Below, in pieces: positions 52,319 through 61,929 of a stretch of DNA of 64,000 bases. The DNA is taken from the NCBI GenBank assembly GCA_948330435.1, contig CAOJBY010000019.1, positions 1 to 64,000 on the forward strand, in the 5' to 3' direction. The position numbers were made by a program, and so were the translations under genes. The stretch is from an uncultured Lachnoclostridium sp. (GTDB lineage Bacteria; Bacillota; Clostridia; Lachnospirales; Lachnospiraceae). The notes beneath the pieces are model-generated. The model searched no databases. It was not told where the DNA came from and saw only the letters and a program-made list of their open reading frames with translations. The number at the start of each line of letters is the position of its first letter. Within the stretch, counting starts at the first letter, position 1.

Positions 52319-55150
52319 CTAAATTTTTACGTTTAAATATTTCTTCAGATACTGACCTGTATAGGAGATTGGTCGCTCTGCCACTTCCTCCGGTGTTCCT
52401 GTGGCTATTACCGTGCCTCCCCGGTCTCCTCCTTCCGGCCCCATATCAATGATATAATCCGCCGTCTTGATCACATCCAGGTTATGCTCAATCACCACAA
52501 CCGTATTGCCGCCCTCCGCCAGACGCTGAAGGATCTCCGTCAATTTATGAACGTCCGCAAAATGCAGTCCCGTAGTGGGCTCGTCCAGAATGTAAATTGT
52601 CTTTCCGGTACTCCGTCGGCTCAGTTCTGTCGCCAACTTAATCCGCTGAGCTTCGCCGCCGGAAAGGGTCGTGGAGGGCTGTCCAAGCTTAATATAGGAA
52701 AGTCCCACATCATAAAGCGTCTGAATCTTCCTGTTAATAGATGGGATATGCTCAAAAAATTCAAGTGCCTCCTCCACCGTCATATCCAGTACATCGAAAA
52801 TGCTCTTTCCCTTATACTTTACATCCAAAGTCTCACGATTGTAGCGTTTTCCCTGGCATACCTCACAGGGCACATAGACATCCGGAAGAAAATGCATCTC
52901 TATCTTAATAATACCGTCTCCGGAACAGGCTTCGCAGCGTCCCCCCTTTACGTTGAAGCTAAACCGACCCTTTTTATAGCCCTTGCTCTTGGCATCCGCA
53001 GTAGATGCAAAGAGATCTCGAATCTGGTCAAACACTCCTGTATAAGTTGCCGGATTAGAACGGGGAGTTCGGCCAATGGGTGACTGGTCAATGGCAATTA
53101 CCTTGTCCAACTGTTCCACACCCAGAATTCCCTTATTCCTGCCCGGTATGGTTCTGGCTCGATTTAACTTTTTCGCCAACGTCTTATACAAGATCTCATT
53201 TACCAGAGAACTTTTTCCTGAACCGGACACGCCGGTTACACAGGTCATGACGCCCAGAGGAAATTCTACATCTATCTTTTTCAGGTTATTCTCCTGAGCT
53301 CCTTTTACTTTCAGCCATCCGGTAGGTGTACGCCTGGTCTCCGGCACCGGAATTCGGAGTCTTCCGCTTAAATAGGCACCGGTTATGGATTCCGGACAAG
53401 CCATGATTTCCTCTGCCGTTCCTGCCGCCACCACTTTTCCACCATGCTCTCCGGCTCCCGGGCCAATATCCACAATATAGTCCGCCGCATACATGGTATC
53501 CTCATCATGCTCTACCACCACCAGAGTATTGCCCAAATCACGGAGCCGTTTTAAGGTTGCCAGAAGCTTGTCATTATCCCTTTGATGAAGACCGATACTG
53601 GGCTCATCCAGAATGTACGCCACTCCCACCAATCCGGAGCCTATCTGAGTTGCAAGGCGAATCCGTTGGGCTTCTCCTCCCGACAAGCTTCCGGTTGCCC
53701 GTGCAAGAGTCAGGTATTCCAGTCCTACATCAATCAAAAAACCAATACGTGCCCGGATTTCTTTCAAAATCTGAGCACCTATGAGTTCCTGCTGAGGTGT
53801 CAGCTTCAAATTCTGCAGAAATTCATGAAGCTTCAGGATAGACATGGCTGTAAGCTCATAGATATTCTTATCTGCAATCGTCACCGCCAAGGAGGTCTTT
53901 TTAAGTCTCTGGCCGCCGCAGCTTTTACAGGGAGTGATCCGCATAAAGGACTCATATTCCTGCCGCATAATCTCGGATCCGGTTTCCCGATAACGGCGTT
54001 CCACGTTCTTTATTAGTCCCTCAAAGGCCACATCATAGACCCCCTCGCCCCTCTGTCCCTTATAATGGACTTTCATCTGCTTTCCGCCCGTTCCGTGAAT
54101 CAGAACCTGCTGAACCTTTGGATCCAGATTCTCATAGGGTGTATTCAGATCAAAATGATATTCCTCCGCCAGAGCCTTTAAAATATTGTAGGTAAAGCTG
54201 GAAGGATCCGTACAGGACTGCCAGCCTGTTACCGTAATAGCGCCTTCTGTGATGCTCAAGGACTTGTCCGGTATCATCAAGTCCTCATCAAATTCCATCT
54301 TATAACCCAATCCAAAGCAATCCGGGCAGGCCCCAAAAGGATTATTAAAAGAAAAACTTCTGGGTTCTACCTCCTCCATACTAATACCGCAGTCCGGACA
54401 GGCATAGCTGGAACTGAAAGTCATCAATTCTCCATCCATCCGATCCACTACCAGGAGCCCATCCGAAAGATTCATAACCGTTTCAATGGAATCCGCCAAC
54501 CGACGCTCAATTCCTTCTTTGACTACCAGACGATCCACCACAATCTCAATTAGATGTTTCATATTTTTGTCCAGCTTGATCTCTTCCGAAAGTTCATAAA
54601 GATTCCCATCAATCTTTACCCGAACAAAACCGCTTTTTCTCGCCTGCTCCAGCACCTTTACATGTTCTCCCTTACGCCCCTTGACCACCGGGGCCAGAAG
54701 CTGGATTCGGGTTCGCTCCGGCAGAGTCATGATTTGATCCACCATCTGATCCACACTCTGCTTTTTTATCTCCTTGCCGCATTTCGGGCAATGGGGAATT
54801 CCCACCCTGGCAAACAACAGGCGGAAATAATCGTAAATCTCTGTCACGGTTCCAACAGTGGAACGGGGATTCCGGTTTGTTGATTTCTGATCTATGGAAA
54901 TAGCCGGTGACAGCCCCTCAATACTCTCCACATCCGGTTTTTCCATCTGTCCCAGGAACTGTCTGGCATAGGACGAAAGGGATTCCATATACCGTCTCTG
55001 TCCTTCTGCATAGATTGTGTCAAAGGCCAAAGATGACTTTCCGGAACCGCTTAATCCTGTCAGCACCACAAATTCCTCTCTGGGGATATCTATGCTCAAT
55101 TCCTGCAGATTGTGTTCATTTGCACCTCGAATTCGAATATAATTTTTCAT
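52319..55150 (-). CDS. uvrA: Excinuclease ABC subunit A
   Basis: Damage-recognition ATPase of nucleotide excision repair. The 943 residues have two ABC ATPase modules (GLSGSGKSSLAFDT near 31, GVSGSGKSSLVNEI near 640), signature motifs LSGGEAQRI twice, and zinc-finger cysteines CPDCGISMEEVEP/FGACPDCFG and CEACSGDGIIK...CEVCQGKRYN. Full length. It lies 127 bases downstream of uvrB on the same strand. Confidence 0.97.
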   Translation of the reverse strand: MKNYIRIRGANEHNLQELSIDIPREEFVVLTGLSGSGKSSLAFDTIYAEGQRRYMESLSSYARQFLGQMEKPDVESIEGLSPAISIDQKSTNRNPRSTVGTVTEIYDYFRLLFARVGIPHCPKCGKEIKKQSVDQMVDQIMTLPERTRIQLLAPVVKGRKGEHVKVLEQARKSGFVRVKIDGNLYELSEEIKLDKNMKHLIEIVVDRLVVKEGIERRLADSIETVMNLSDGLLVVDRMDGELMTFSSSYACPDCGISMEEVEPRSFSFNNPFGACPDCFGLGYKMEFDEDLMIPDKSLSITEGAITVTGWQSCTDPSSFTYNILKALAEEYHFDLNTPYENLDPKVQQVLIHGTGGKQMKVHYKGQRGEGVYDVAFEGLIKNVERRYRETGSEIMRQEYESFMRITPCKSCGGQRLKKTSLAVTIADKNIYELTAMSILKLHEFLQNLKLTPQQELIGAQILKEIRARIGFLIDVGLEYLTLARATGSLSGGEAQRIRLATQIGSGLVGVAYILDEPSIGLHQRDNDKLLATLKRLRDLGNTLVVVEHDEDTMYAADYIVDIGPGAGEHGGKVVAAGTAEEIMACPESITGAYLSGRLRIPVPETRRTPTGWLKVKGAQENNLKKIDVEFPLGVMTCVTGVSGSGKSSLVNEILYKTLAKKLNRARTIPGRNKGILGVEQLDKVIAIDQSPIGRTPRSNPATYTGVFDQIRDLFASTADAKSKGYKKGRFSFNVKGGRCEACSGDGIIKIEMHFLPDVYVPCEVCQGKRYNRETLDVKYKGKSIFDVLDMTVEEALEFFEHIPSINRKIQTLYDVGLSYIKLGQPSTTLSGGEAQRIKLATELSRRSTGKTIYILDEPTTGLHFADVHKLTEILQRLAEGGNTVVVIEHNLDVIKTADYIIDMGPEGGDRGGTVIATGTPEEVAERPISYTGQYLKKYLNVKI

Positions 55151-55277
55151 ATTGCTCCTCTTTTATTTTTTTCTATATCGTTCATTATAGCTTGCCTTTT
55201 ATTTTTTGATACTTACTTGTTCCAAATTACACAAGTATCAAAATCCAAAACTATTTTTACAGGATTTCTTTCTATAC

Positions 55278-57260
55278 TTACATATCATGAATCTGCTTTT
55301 TCAGCTCTATCATTCGGTCACGCAACTCTGCCGCTGTCTCGAAATCCAACTCCGCCGCAGCCTTTTTCATCTTCTTCTCGATGTCCGCCACCAGCTTTTC
55401 CAGCTCCTTTTTGCTCATGGATTCCGGATCCTTCTCAAACTGCAGATCTTTCTGAGCAATTTCTTTGGAAATGCTAATCAAGTCCCTGACGGACTTTTGG
55501 ATAGTCTGAGGCGTGATCCCATGTTCCCGATTGTATTCTTCCTGAATCTCCCGGCGGCGCTCGGTCTCTTCAATAGCTATATGCATGGAATCTGTGATGG
55601 TATCTGCATACATAATCACACGTCCCTCAGAATTCCTGGCCGCACGTCCAATAGTCTGAATCAGCGAAACCTCTGAACGCAGGAAGCCTTCTTTGTCCGC
55701 ATCCAGGATAGCCACCAATGTAATCTCAGGAATATCCAGTCCTTCCCGAAGCAGATTAATTCCTACCAGCACATCAAAAACATCCAGACGCATATCACGA
55801 ATAATCTGAGTTCGCTCCAGAGTATCTATATCCGAATGAAGATACTTCACCCGAATGCCGAGTTCACGCATATAATCTGTCAGGTCCTCCGCCATCCGCT
55901 TGGTAAGCGTCGTAATCAGAATCTTATGGCCTGCTGCCGTTTCCTTATTTACCTCACCTACCAGATCGTCAATCTGTCCTTCCACCGGACGTACCTCAAC
56001 CTTTGGATCAAGAAGTCCTGTAGGGCGGATAATCTGCTCCGCCCGAAGAAGCTCGTGATCCTCTTCATAGACTCCAGGAGTTGCAGATACAAAGAGCATC
56101 TGATCTATTTTATTTTCAAATTCCCCAAAATTCAAAGGTCGGTTGTCCTTAGCCGAGGGCAAGCGGAAGCCGTAGTCCACAAGGGTTGATTTTCTGGACT
56201 GGTCTCCTGCGTGCATGCCACGAATCTGCGGGATTGTCTTGTGAGACTCGTCAATGATAATCAAAAAATCTTCCGGAAAATAATCCATCAGTGTACTTGG
56301 GGGCACTCCTGGCTTTAAACCGGACAGGTGCCGGGAATAATTCTCGATGCCGGAACAAAAACCTGTTTCCTTCAGCATCTCGATGTCGAAGTTGGTTCTC
56401 TCGGAAATCCGCTGTGCCTCCAACAGCTTGTCCTCGCTCTTGAAATAGCGGATACGTTCCTCAAGCTCCTCCTCAATATCCTTTGCGGCTCTTCGAATCT
56501 GCTCTGCCGGAACCACATAGTGAGAGGCCGGGAAAATCGCCACATGTTCCCGTGAGCCTTTAATCTCTCCGGTTAGTACGTCAATCTCGGAGATGCGATC
56601 AATCTCGTCTCCGAAAAATTCTACCCGAATGGCAGTATCCATCTCACTGGCCGGTATAATCTCCAGAACATCCCCTCTTACCCGGAAGGTTCCCCGTTTG
56701 AAATCCATGTCATTCCGGTCATATTGAATGTCTACCAACTGCCGCAGGACTTCGTCCCGATCCTTTTGCATACCCGGGCGGAGGGATACCATCATCTTCT
56801 CGAAGTTCTCCGGCTCTCCCAGGCCATAGATGCAGGAGACGGAAGATACGATGATCACGTCCCGTCGTTCTATCAATGCCGCTGTGGCAGACAGGCGTAG
56901 CTTGTCTATTTCGTCGTTGACGGAGGAGTCCTTGGCGATGTAGGTGTCGCTGGAGGGGACGTAGGCTTCAGGTTGGTAGTAGTCGTAGTAGGACACAAAA
57001 TACTCCACTGCATTCTCAGGGAACATCTCCTTGAATTCTCCGTAGAGCTGTGCCGCAAGCGTCTTGTTGTGGGCGATGACCAGCGTCGGCTTCTGCAATT
57101 CCTGAATGACATTCGCCATCGTAAATGTCTTGCCGGAACCCGTAACCCCCAGTAAAGTCTGGAATTGGTTGCCCTCCCTGAAGCCTTTGACCAGCTCGGC
57201 GATGGCCTGGGGCTGGTCGCCTGTGGGCTTGTAGGGAGCCTTTAAAACAAATTTATTCAT
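55278..57260 (-). CDS. uvrB: Excinuclease ABC subunit B
   Basis: Helicase-like damage-verification subunit, 660 residues. It has Walker A GVTGSGKTFTMANV near 39, the beta-hairpin YYDYYQPEAYVPSSD near 92, DESH box LIIIDESHKT near 340, helicase motif VI QTIGRAARNSEGRV and a C-terminal UVR domain (AAAELDFETAAELRDRM). GGAGG precedes the ATG. A nested palindrome ends 2 bases before that site, and a candidate LexA box lies further upstream. Confidence 0.97.
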   Translation of the reverse strand: MNKFVLKAPYKPTGDQPQAIAELVKGFREGNQFQTLLGVTGSGKTFTMANVIQELQKPTLVIAHNKTLAAQLYGEFKEMFPENAVEYFVSYYDYYQPEAYVPSSDTYIAKDSSVNDEIDKLRLSATAALIERRDVIIVSSVSCIYGLGEPENFEKMMVSLRPGMQKDRDEVLRQLVDIQYDRNDMDFKRGTFRVRGDVLEIIPASEMDTAIRVEFFGDEIDRISEIDVLTGEIKGSREHVAIFPASHYVVPAEQIRRAAKDIEEELEERIRYFKSEDKLLEAQRISERTNFDIEMLKETGFCSGIENYSRHLSGLKPGVPPSTLMDYFPEDFLIIIDESHKTIPQIRGMHAGDQSRKSTLVDYGFRLPSAKDNRPLNFGEFENKIDQMLFVSATPGVYEEDHELLRAEQIIRPTGLLDPKVEVRPVEGQIDDLVGEVNKETAAGHKILITTLTKRMAEDLTDYMRELGIRVKYLHSDIDTLERTQIIRDMRLDVFDVLVGINLLREGLDIPEITLVAILDADKEGFLRSEVSLIQTIGRAARNSEGRVIMYADTITDSMHIAIEETERRREIQEEYNREHGITPQTIQKSVRDLISISKEIAQKDLQFEKDPESMSKKELEKLVADIEKKMKKAAAELDFETAAELRDRMIELKKQIHDM

Positions 57261-57274
57261 AGCAATACCTCCGT

Positions 57275-57394
57275 TTTGTGGCTTTTGATACGACTGCTGT
57301 CAGCCATTTATTCGTAATAGGATTCGTAATGAGAGACGCAAAATAAGTGCCTGACAGGGGCCGTTACGAATCATTACGGCAAAAAGCCACAAAT
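57275..57394 (-). repeat. Nested palindrome in the uvrB leader (element E)
   Basis: TTTGTGGCTTTT (from 57275) pairs with AAAAGCCACAAA (ending at 57393). Inner CTGTCAG at 57297-57303 pairs with CTGACAG at 57351-57357. GATTCGTAA near 57321 is complementary to TTACGAATC near 57364, and AATAGGATT near 57316 is complementary to AATCCTATT just outside the right arm. Alternative folds are thus possible. Its sequence is unlike elements A-D, but it too ends next to the Shine-Dalgarno sequence. Confidence 0.75.
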
Positions 57395-57441
57395 CCTATT
57401 TTGGGGGATGAAGTAATACATTTCAATGCTGGGCAAGGCTT

Positions 57442-57492
57442 ATTATAACAAAAAATATTTTAAAAGTACATAGAAAAAGGAACAAATATTCG
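57442..57492 (-). promoter_or_regulatory. uvrB promoter with candidate LexA box
   Basis: On the minus strand TATAAT (57442-57447) lies 17 bases from a weak -35 (TGTACT, 57465-57470). Just upstream is CGAATATTTGTTCC (57479-57492), which matches the Bacillus-type LexA box CGAACRNRYGTTYC at 12 of 14 positions. This suggests SOS control of uvrB. The rest of the 57395-57571 spacer is AT-rich with nothing else evident. Confidence 0.55.
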
Positions 57493-57571
57493 ATTTTCTT
57501 ACATCTATATACAAAAACTCCATTTCGCCACCTGACACACCTTTGAAAAATCTTTCCCAATAAAGCGAAAA

Positions 57572-57599
57572 GGAATGTGCCCTGCCAAAGTCACATCCC
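57572..57599 (-). terminator. Intrinsic terminator of ridA
   Basis: GGAATGTG pairs with CACATCCC around a 12-base loop, with one wobble. On the minus strand the arm is followed by TTTTCG. It lies just after ridA. Confidence 0.65.
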
Positions 57600-57619
57600 T
57601 CTCATTTTAGTTGTTTTCT

Positions 57620-57994
57620 TTAGTTTTCTTTCACTCCGATTGCCTCGACTTCGCAAAGCACTCCCTTAGGCAGTTCTTTCACCGCCACACAGCTTCTTGC
57701 AGGCCTGGATACGAAGAATTCCTCATACACCTGATTAAAAGCCCCAAAGTCTGCCATTTCTGCTAAAAAGCAGGTGGTCTTTATTACATTCTCATAGCCT
57801 ATTCCTGCAGCTTTTAGAATTTCTCCCACATTCTTACAACTCTGTCTGGCCTGTGCCTCAATTCCCTCAGGAACCTCTCCCGTCTTGGGATTCACCGGAA
57901 TCTGACCGGAAGAGAAAACCAATCCGTTAACTTCCATTCCCTGAGAATAAGGTCCAATGGCCGCAGGTGCCTTTGTTGTTGTTATTACTTTCAT
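57620..57994 (-). CDS. ridA: RidA family reactive enamine/imine deaminase
   Basis: 124-residue trimeric protein that hydrolyses 2-aminoacrylate and related imines released by PLP enzymes. It begins TTKAPAAIGPYSQG and carries GLVFSSGQIPVNP, the conserved Arg of SRPARSCVAVKELPKG and the C-terminal EVEAIGV. It is immediately downstream of the PBP gene and ends at its own terminator. Confidence 0.95.
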   Translation of the reverse strand: MKVITTTKAPAAIGPYSQGMEVNGLVFSSGQIPVNPKTGEVPEGIEAQARQSCKNVGEILKAAGIGYENVIKTTCFLAEMADFGAFNQVYEEFFVSRPARSCVAVKELPKGVLCEVEAIGVKEN

Positions 57995-58027
57995 TCTGAT
58001 ATTCCTCCTGTTGTTTTGCTCCCTTTT

Positions 58028-60652
58028 CTACTGAGGAGCAGCAATCTCTCCCTCTGGTTGGGGCTCTCCCTCTGGTTGCGGCTCTCCCTCTGGCTGTGTA
58101 GCATCTCCCCCAGGCATTGCCCCGTTTTCCGGGTTCGGCTGCATAATTCCACCAAGCACATTCCCCGGGTGAAGAGGACAGGTTGGAGCTACTAATGGAG
58201 AACCTGATACATCATTATTCTCTGGCGTCAAAGTGAGAATTCGCAACTCATGGACCGGACAAACATCGGTTGCCAGACCACCACTCTCCACGCATACTTC
58301 TCCTGTTACATGTACATTACAGTACTCCGTAGGCTCTGTCCCCACTGCAAAATACTCCGACTTCCTCATTCCATCACAGATTCCGGGAATTGGCAGCTTT
58401 CCTGATGCCGCACAGACTGTTGCACTGGTGACACTATCCGGCTTTGGAAAGTCTTTATTCTCAAGATTCTCATGAATACGGGACATTACATTTTTCCAAA
58501 TCACCTTATGATAACTGGTTTCGCCTTTACCCAGCTTGTGATTATTGTCAAAACCAGCCCAGATTCCTGCAGTATAATAGGGCGTATATCCCACAAACCA
58601 AACATCATTATTTTGAGAGGTTGTACCAGTCTTTCCCGCAATTGTCATTCCTGCAAAGCGTACCGCTCCTCCGGTCCCCTGATTTACCACGTCTTTCATG
58701 GCACTTGTCAGAAGCCATGCGGTACTGTCTTTCAGTACGGTCCTTGTATAAGATACTGTATTGTCAATTAGCACATTCCCATCATGGTCCAAAATTCTTG
58801 TATAAAATACTGGCTTTGTATAAACGCCGCCATTGGCAATCGTGGCATAGGCTGCAGTCAGTTCCAGATTGCTGACTCCCTTTGTAAGTCCACCCAGTGC
58901 CATGGACTGGGTATAATCATTGCGCCCGCCTGCGTCAGGTTCTTTTTGGAGACTTGTGATGCCCATGTTTTCCAGGTAAGTAACTCCAAGAGCCGGTGTA
59001 ATATCTGTCAGCGTTTTGACTGCCACAATATTCATGGACTGCTCAATGCCTTTACGAAGGGATGTCCAACCCTGATATGCTTCACCATTCCAGTTTCGAA
59101 CCGGCCGAACCGGGTTCTGATAGTTGTAAGGAGCATCAAACTGGGTAGTTGCAAGAGTCATTCCTGCAGAATCCAGAGCCGGTGCGTACGTAGATACCGG
59201 CTTAAAAGTAGACCCCGGCTGACGTACTGTATCTACTGCACGATTCAGGGTTAGATTTGCCGTCTTTTCTCCCCGACCGCCCACAATACCTTTTACATAG
59301 CCAGTCGCCTGATCCATAATCACCATGGAGACCTGTGGCTGTACTGTCATCTCTACCCGTTCATATACCGTATCCCCGTCTTCTACCAGAGTTGCCTTGT
59401 ATGCATCAATATGTGCCTGGGCATCCTCTTTTGTATCAAAAAGCAACTCAAATTTGGAGGATTCATTCTGTTTAAAATATTCCTCCATCATCTCTTTACT
59501 ATAGTTCTTCTGTTCTCCGTCAGGCTTTACTACGGTCAACGCATAATCCAGGCCTATACGTACATTGGGCGGATAATTTTCCTCATTCCCCATCTCCTCG
59601 TCCATAATAGCCTGAATGGTCGGATCCTGAGCCGTCTCTATAGTTAATCCACCCATATAAACCAGGTTGTATGCCTGTTGAGAAGTATACCCCTTTACCT
59701 CCTGCAGATCATTGATAACCTGCTCAACCGCCGCATCCACATAATAAGAAAATACGGCTGCAGTACTTTTCTCCTGATTGGTTGTCTGAATACGTGCATA
59801 CACGTCATCCGCCATGGCTTCCTCATATTCAGCCTGTGAAATCAGCTCCTGTTCCAGCATATGTTCCAACACCATATCACGGCGCTCTTTATTTTTCTCC
59901 TGGTTACTGATCGGATTATAGCCCGTAGGGCTCTTGGTTGTCCCCGCTATCACAGCAGCTTCGGAAATTGTCAGATCCTTTACATCCTTATTAAAATAGC
60001 GGTTGGCTGCCGCCTGGATTCCAAGAGCATTTTGTCCCAGATTGATGGTATTCAAATATGCCTCCAGAATCTCTTCCTTACTCATTGTCTTTTCCAGTTC
60101 AACTGCCAGGTATTGCTCCTGAAGCTTCCGTTCTACCTTTTCTGCCGTTGTGCTCTCACTCATAAAATCAAAAACATTGTTTTTCAACAGCTGTTGGGTA
60201 ATGGTGCTGGCACCTTCCGTCCTCTTAAAGCCGCTGGCAATACCCCTGACTCCCGCACGGATAATTCCCCTTAAATCAATTCCATTGTGTTCAAAAAACC
60301 TTTCGTCCTCAATAGCCACAAAAGCATCCTGCACATGCTTGGGCACCTCTTCAATGTCAACCCATATCCGGTTGGAACCCGCTGCCACCAATTCCGCTAT
60401 CTGGTGTCCCTCCGAATCTACCATAGTCGACTTATAGCCCAAGGGAATTACACTGGTGCTGTCAACGCTGGGTGCATTGTCAATCACACCTTTTACGATG
60501 CCCACTCCGGCACACAGCCCTGCAACCCCTATGGCAAGCAGGCAGATGAGAAACGCTTTTATAAATACAACACTTGCTTTCTTACCAACTTTCACAGTTT
60601 TGGAGTTCATAGACTTCTGTTTCTTTGAAGTCCCTTTTTTACCATAGTTCAT
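58028..60652 (-). CDS. Class A penicillin-binding protein (PBP1A family)
   Basis: Bifunctional peptidoglycan glycosyltransferase/transpeptidase, 874 residues. It has a basic cytoplasmic N terminus, one membrane helix (about 30-57), a GT51 domain with catalytic Glu in AIEDERFFEHNGID near 112, and a transpeptidase domain with active Ser in RQPGSTFKPVS near 465, SMN in IEQSMNIVA and KTGTTSQNND near 655. The Pro/Glu-rich tail has tandem PEGEPQ repeats. GAGGAGG precedes the ATG. Its own promoter lies upstream. Confidence 0.95.
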   Translation of the reverse strand: MNYGKKGTSKKQKSMNSKTVKVGKKASVVFIKAFLICLLAIGVAGLCAGVGIVKGVIDNAPSVDSTSVIPLGYKSTMVDSEGHQIAELVAAGSNRIWVDIEEVPKHVQDAFVAIEDERFFEHNGIDLRGIIRAGVRGIASGFKRTEGASTITQQLLKNNVFDFMSESTTAEKVERKLQEQYLAVELEKTMSKEEILEAYLNTINLGQNALGIQAAANRYFNKDVKDLTISEAAVIAGTTKSPTGYNPISNQEKNKERRDMVLEHMLEQELISQAEYEEAMADDVYARIQTTNQEKSTAAVFSYYVDAAVEQVINDLQEVKGYTSQQAYNLVYMGGLTIETAQDPTIQAIMDEEMGNEENYPPNVRIGLDYALTVVKPDGEQKNYSKEMMEEYFKQNESSKFELLFDTKEDAQAHIDAYKATLVEDGDTVYERVEMTVQPQVSMVIMDQATGYVKGIVGGRGEKTANLTLNRAVDTVRQPGSTFKPVSTYAPALDSAGMTLATTQFDAPYNYQNPVRPVRNWNGEAYQGWTSLRKGIEQSMNIVAVKTLTDITPALGVTYLENMGITSLQKEPDAGGRNDYTQSMALGGLTKGVSNLELTAAYATIANGGVYTKPVFYTRILDHDGNVLIDNTVSYTRTVLKDSTAWLLTSAMKDVVNQGTGGAVRFAGMTIAGKTGTTSQNNDVWFVGYTPYYTAGIWAGFDNNHKLGKGETSYHKVIWKNVMSRIHENLENKDFPKPDSVTSATVCAASGKLPIPGICDGMRKSEYFAVGTEPTEYCNVHVTGEVCVESGGLATDVCPVHELRILTLTPENNDVSGSPLVAPTCPLHPGNVLGGIMQPNPENGAMPGGDATQPEGEPQPEGEPQPEGEIAAPQ
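58045..58098 (-). repeat. 18-base tandem repeat coding PEGEPQ units in the PBP tail
   Basis: Three near-identical 18-base units encode the repeated Pro-Glu-Gly-Glu-Pro-Gln at the C terminus of the penicillin-binding protein. Such repeats change copy number readily. The tail is outside the catalytic domains. Confidence 0.75.
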
Positions 60653-60678
60653 GTTTTAGCCTCCTCTACATCCAATCA

Positions 60679-60707
60679 TTATAGCAAATATTTCTCCCGG
60701 AATAAAG
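60679..60707 (-). promoter_or_regulatory. Promoter of the PBP gene
   Basis: On the minus strand TGCTATAAT gives an extended -10 (TATAAT at 60679-60684) with a weak -35 TTTATT (60702-60707) 17 bases away. Confidence 0.6.
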
Positions 60708-60731
60708 TATAAAATAAAAATTCACATTTTC

Positions 60732-60760
60732 TTGCGTTTTTTATAAGGTTTCTTTATAAT
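60732..60760 (+). promoter_or_regulatory. Sigma-A promoter of the DUF6514-yigZ-cotH unit
   Basis: TTGCGT (60732-60737) and TATAAT (60755-60760) are separated by 17 bases. A second TATAAT at 60823-60828 has no good -35 at normal distance. Confidence 0.6.
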
Positions 60761-60875
60761 GTTCTCATTACAAGTTTTTAATTTCATGACGGTTTTCGAC
60801 AGGCTTTGCAGTTTATGTCCGGTATAATACTCTCCAAAGCTACCCCTTGAGGGAAAATACAAAAAGGAGTGTATC

Positions 60876-61184
60876 ATGCAAAAGGAATTTTTAATTGAAA
60901 CTCGAGCCGTCGCAGATGAAAAAGGAAATCTGTTGAACCTGAAATATTACCTGATTGAGGAAGAGCAGCCACAAACGACAGCTCCTCTTTACCGAATCTG
61001 TATTAAGAAATCCATAGCCGAAAAGCCCGGCGTGGAGGAAGCAGAAAGTACTCCTCCAGTCTCTCATTCGGAAGTCTTTGTAAGGCAAATGCTCCGGCAG
61101 CTTATCACCAACGCAGTCACCCCCGTCTGTCTTTTGGAAATTGTAGATGATATGATGACCGGGGAGAACGGACAGGCTTCCTGA
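60876..61184 (+). CDS. DUF6514-like small protein
   Basis: 102 residues. A beta-rich N-terminal half (FLIETRAVADEKGNLLNLKYYLIEE) is followed by a helix pattern ending LRQLITNAVTPVCLLEIVDDMM, which I associate with the clostridial DUF6514 family of unknown function. AAAGGAG lies upstream. It is the first gene of a unit with a YigZ protein 16 bases downstream. Confidence 0.7.
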   Translation: MQKEFLIETRAVADEKGNLLNLKYYLIEEEQPQTTAPLYRICIKKSIAEKPGVEEAESTPPVSHSEVFVRQMLRQLITNAVTPVCLLEIVDDMMTGENGQAS

Positions 61185-61200
61185 AAGAAAGGAACCCTTT

Positions 61201-61929
61201 ATGCCAAAGCCCTATACCTCTACAAACGAAGTTCGTCCATCCCAAAACGATACACATTATGGTATACCCGCAGGGTATAAATTTACTTACATAGGCGGTT
61301 CCGGCGAGATTGTTGAAAAAAAATCCCGCTTTATAGCTACCATAGAGCCCGTCAACTCAGAGCAAGAAGCTTTGGACTTCATTGAACGCATCCGAAAGCA
61401 ATACTGGAATGCTTCTCATAATTGTACGGCTTTTACAATTGGCAAAAATCATCAAATCACCAGATGCAGCGACGACCGGGAACCCTCGGGAACGGCCGGA
61501 AGACCTATGCTTGATGTGCTTTTGGGAGAAAAACTCCACGATACCGCAGTCGTAGTTACCCGCTATTTTGGAGGAACTCTGCTGGGTACTGGTGGCTTGG
61601 TTCGGGCTTATGCTGCCGCTGTGCGGGAAGGTCTTAATAATGCCACAATTTTAGAAAAGCATCAAGGAGTCCGATTATCTATCCACACCGATTACAATGG
61701 AATCGGGAAGGTTCAATACATCCTGAACCAGTCCCAAATCCCCATTCTTCATTCCGAGTATACGGATTCCGTTTTTTTAGAGGCTCTTACTCCCAATGCC
61801 CTGTTAGATTCTACCATTATTGCGATCACTGAGAATACCAGCGGACATGCCTCATTAGCAAAAGGGAATGCCTGTCAGTATGCTCTTTTGAATGGAGAAA
61901 TACTTTTGTTTGAGGAGGAATCTCAATGA
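61201..61929 (+). CDS. YigZ/IMPACT family protein
   Basis: 242 residues of the UPF0029 family, related to the eukaryotic translation-linked IMPACT protein. The N-terminal domain has the hallmark EKKSRFIATIEPV near 39, ASHNCTAFTIG, DDREPSGTAGRPMLDVL and TRYFGGTLLGTGGLVRAY. A C-terminal ferredoxin-like DUF1949 domain follows. The N terminus is about 25 residues longer than usual. The stop overlaps the next ATG (ATGA), so it is coupled to the CotH-like gene. Confidence 0.92.
   Translation: MPKPYTSTNEVRPSQNDTHYGIPAGYKFTYIGGSGEIVEKKSRFIATIEPVNSEQEALDFIERIRKQYWNASHNCTAFTIGKNHQITRCSDDREPSGTAGRPMLDVLLGEKLHDTAVVVTRYFGGTLLGTGGLVRAYAAAVREGLNNATILEKHQGVRLSIHTDYNGIGKVQYILNQSQIPILHSEYTDSVFLEALTPNALLDSTIIAITENTSGHASLAKGNACQYALLNGEILLFEEESQ

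Noticed and set aside
55200..55250. Stem TTTGATACTT/AAGTATCAAA between uvrB and uvrA as a terminator
   Set aside because: The stem is present, but no U-run follows in the uvrB direction, so termination is doubtful.
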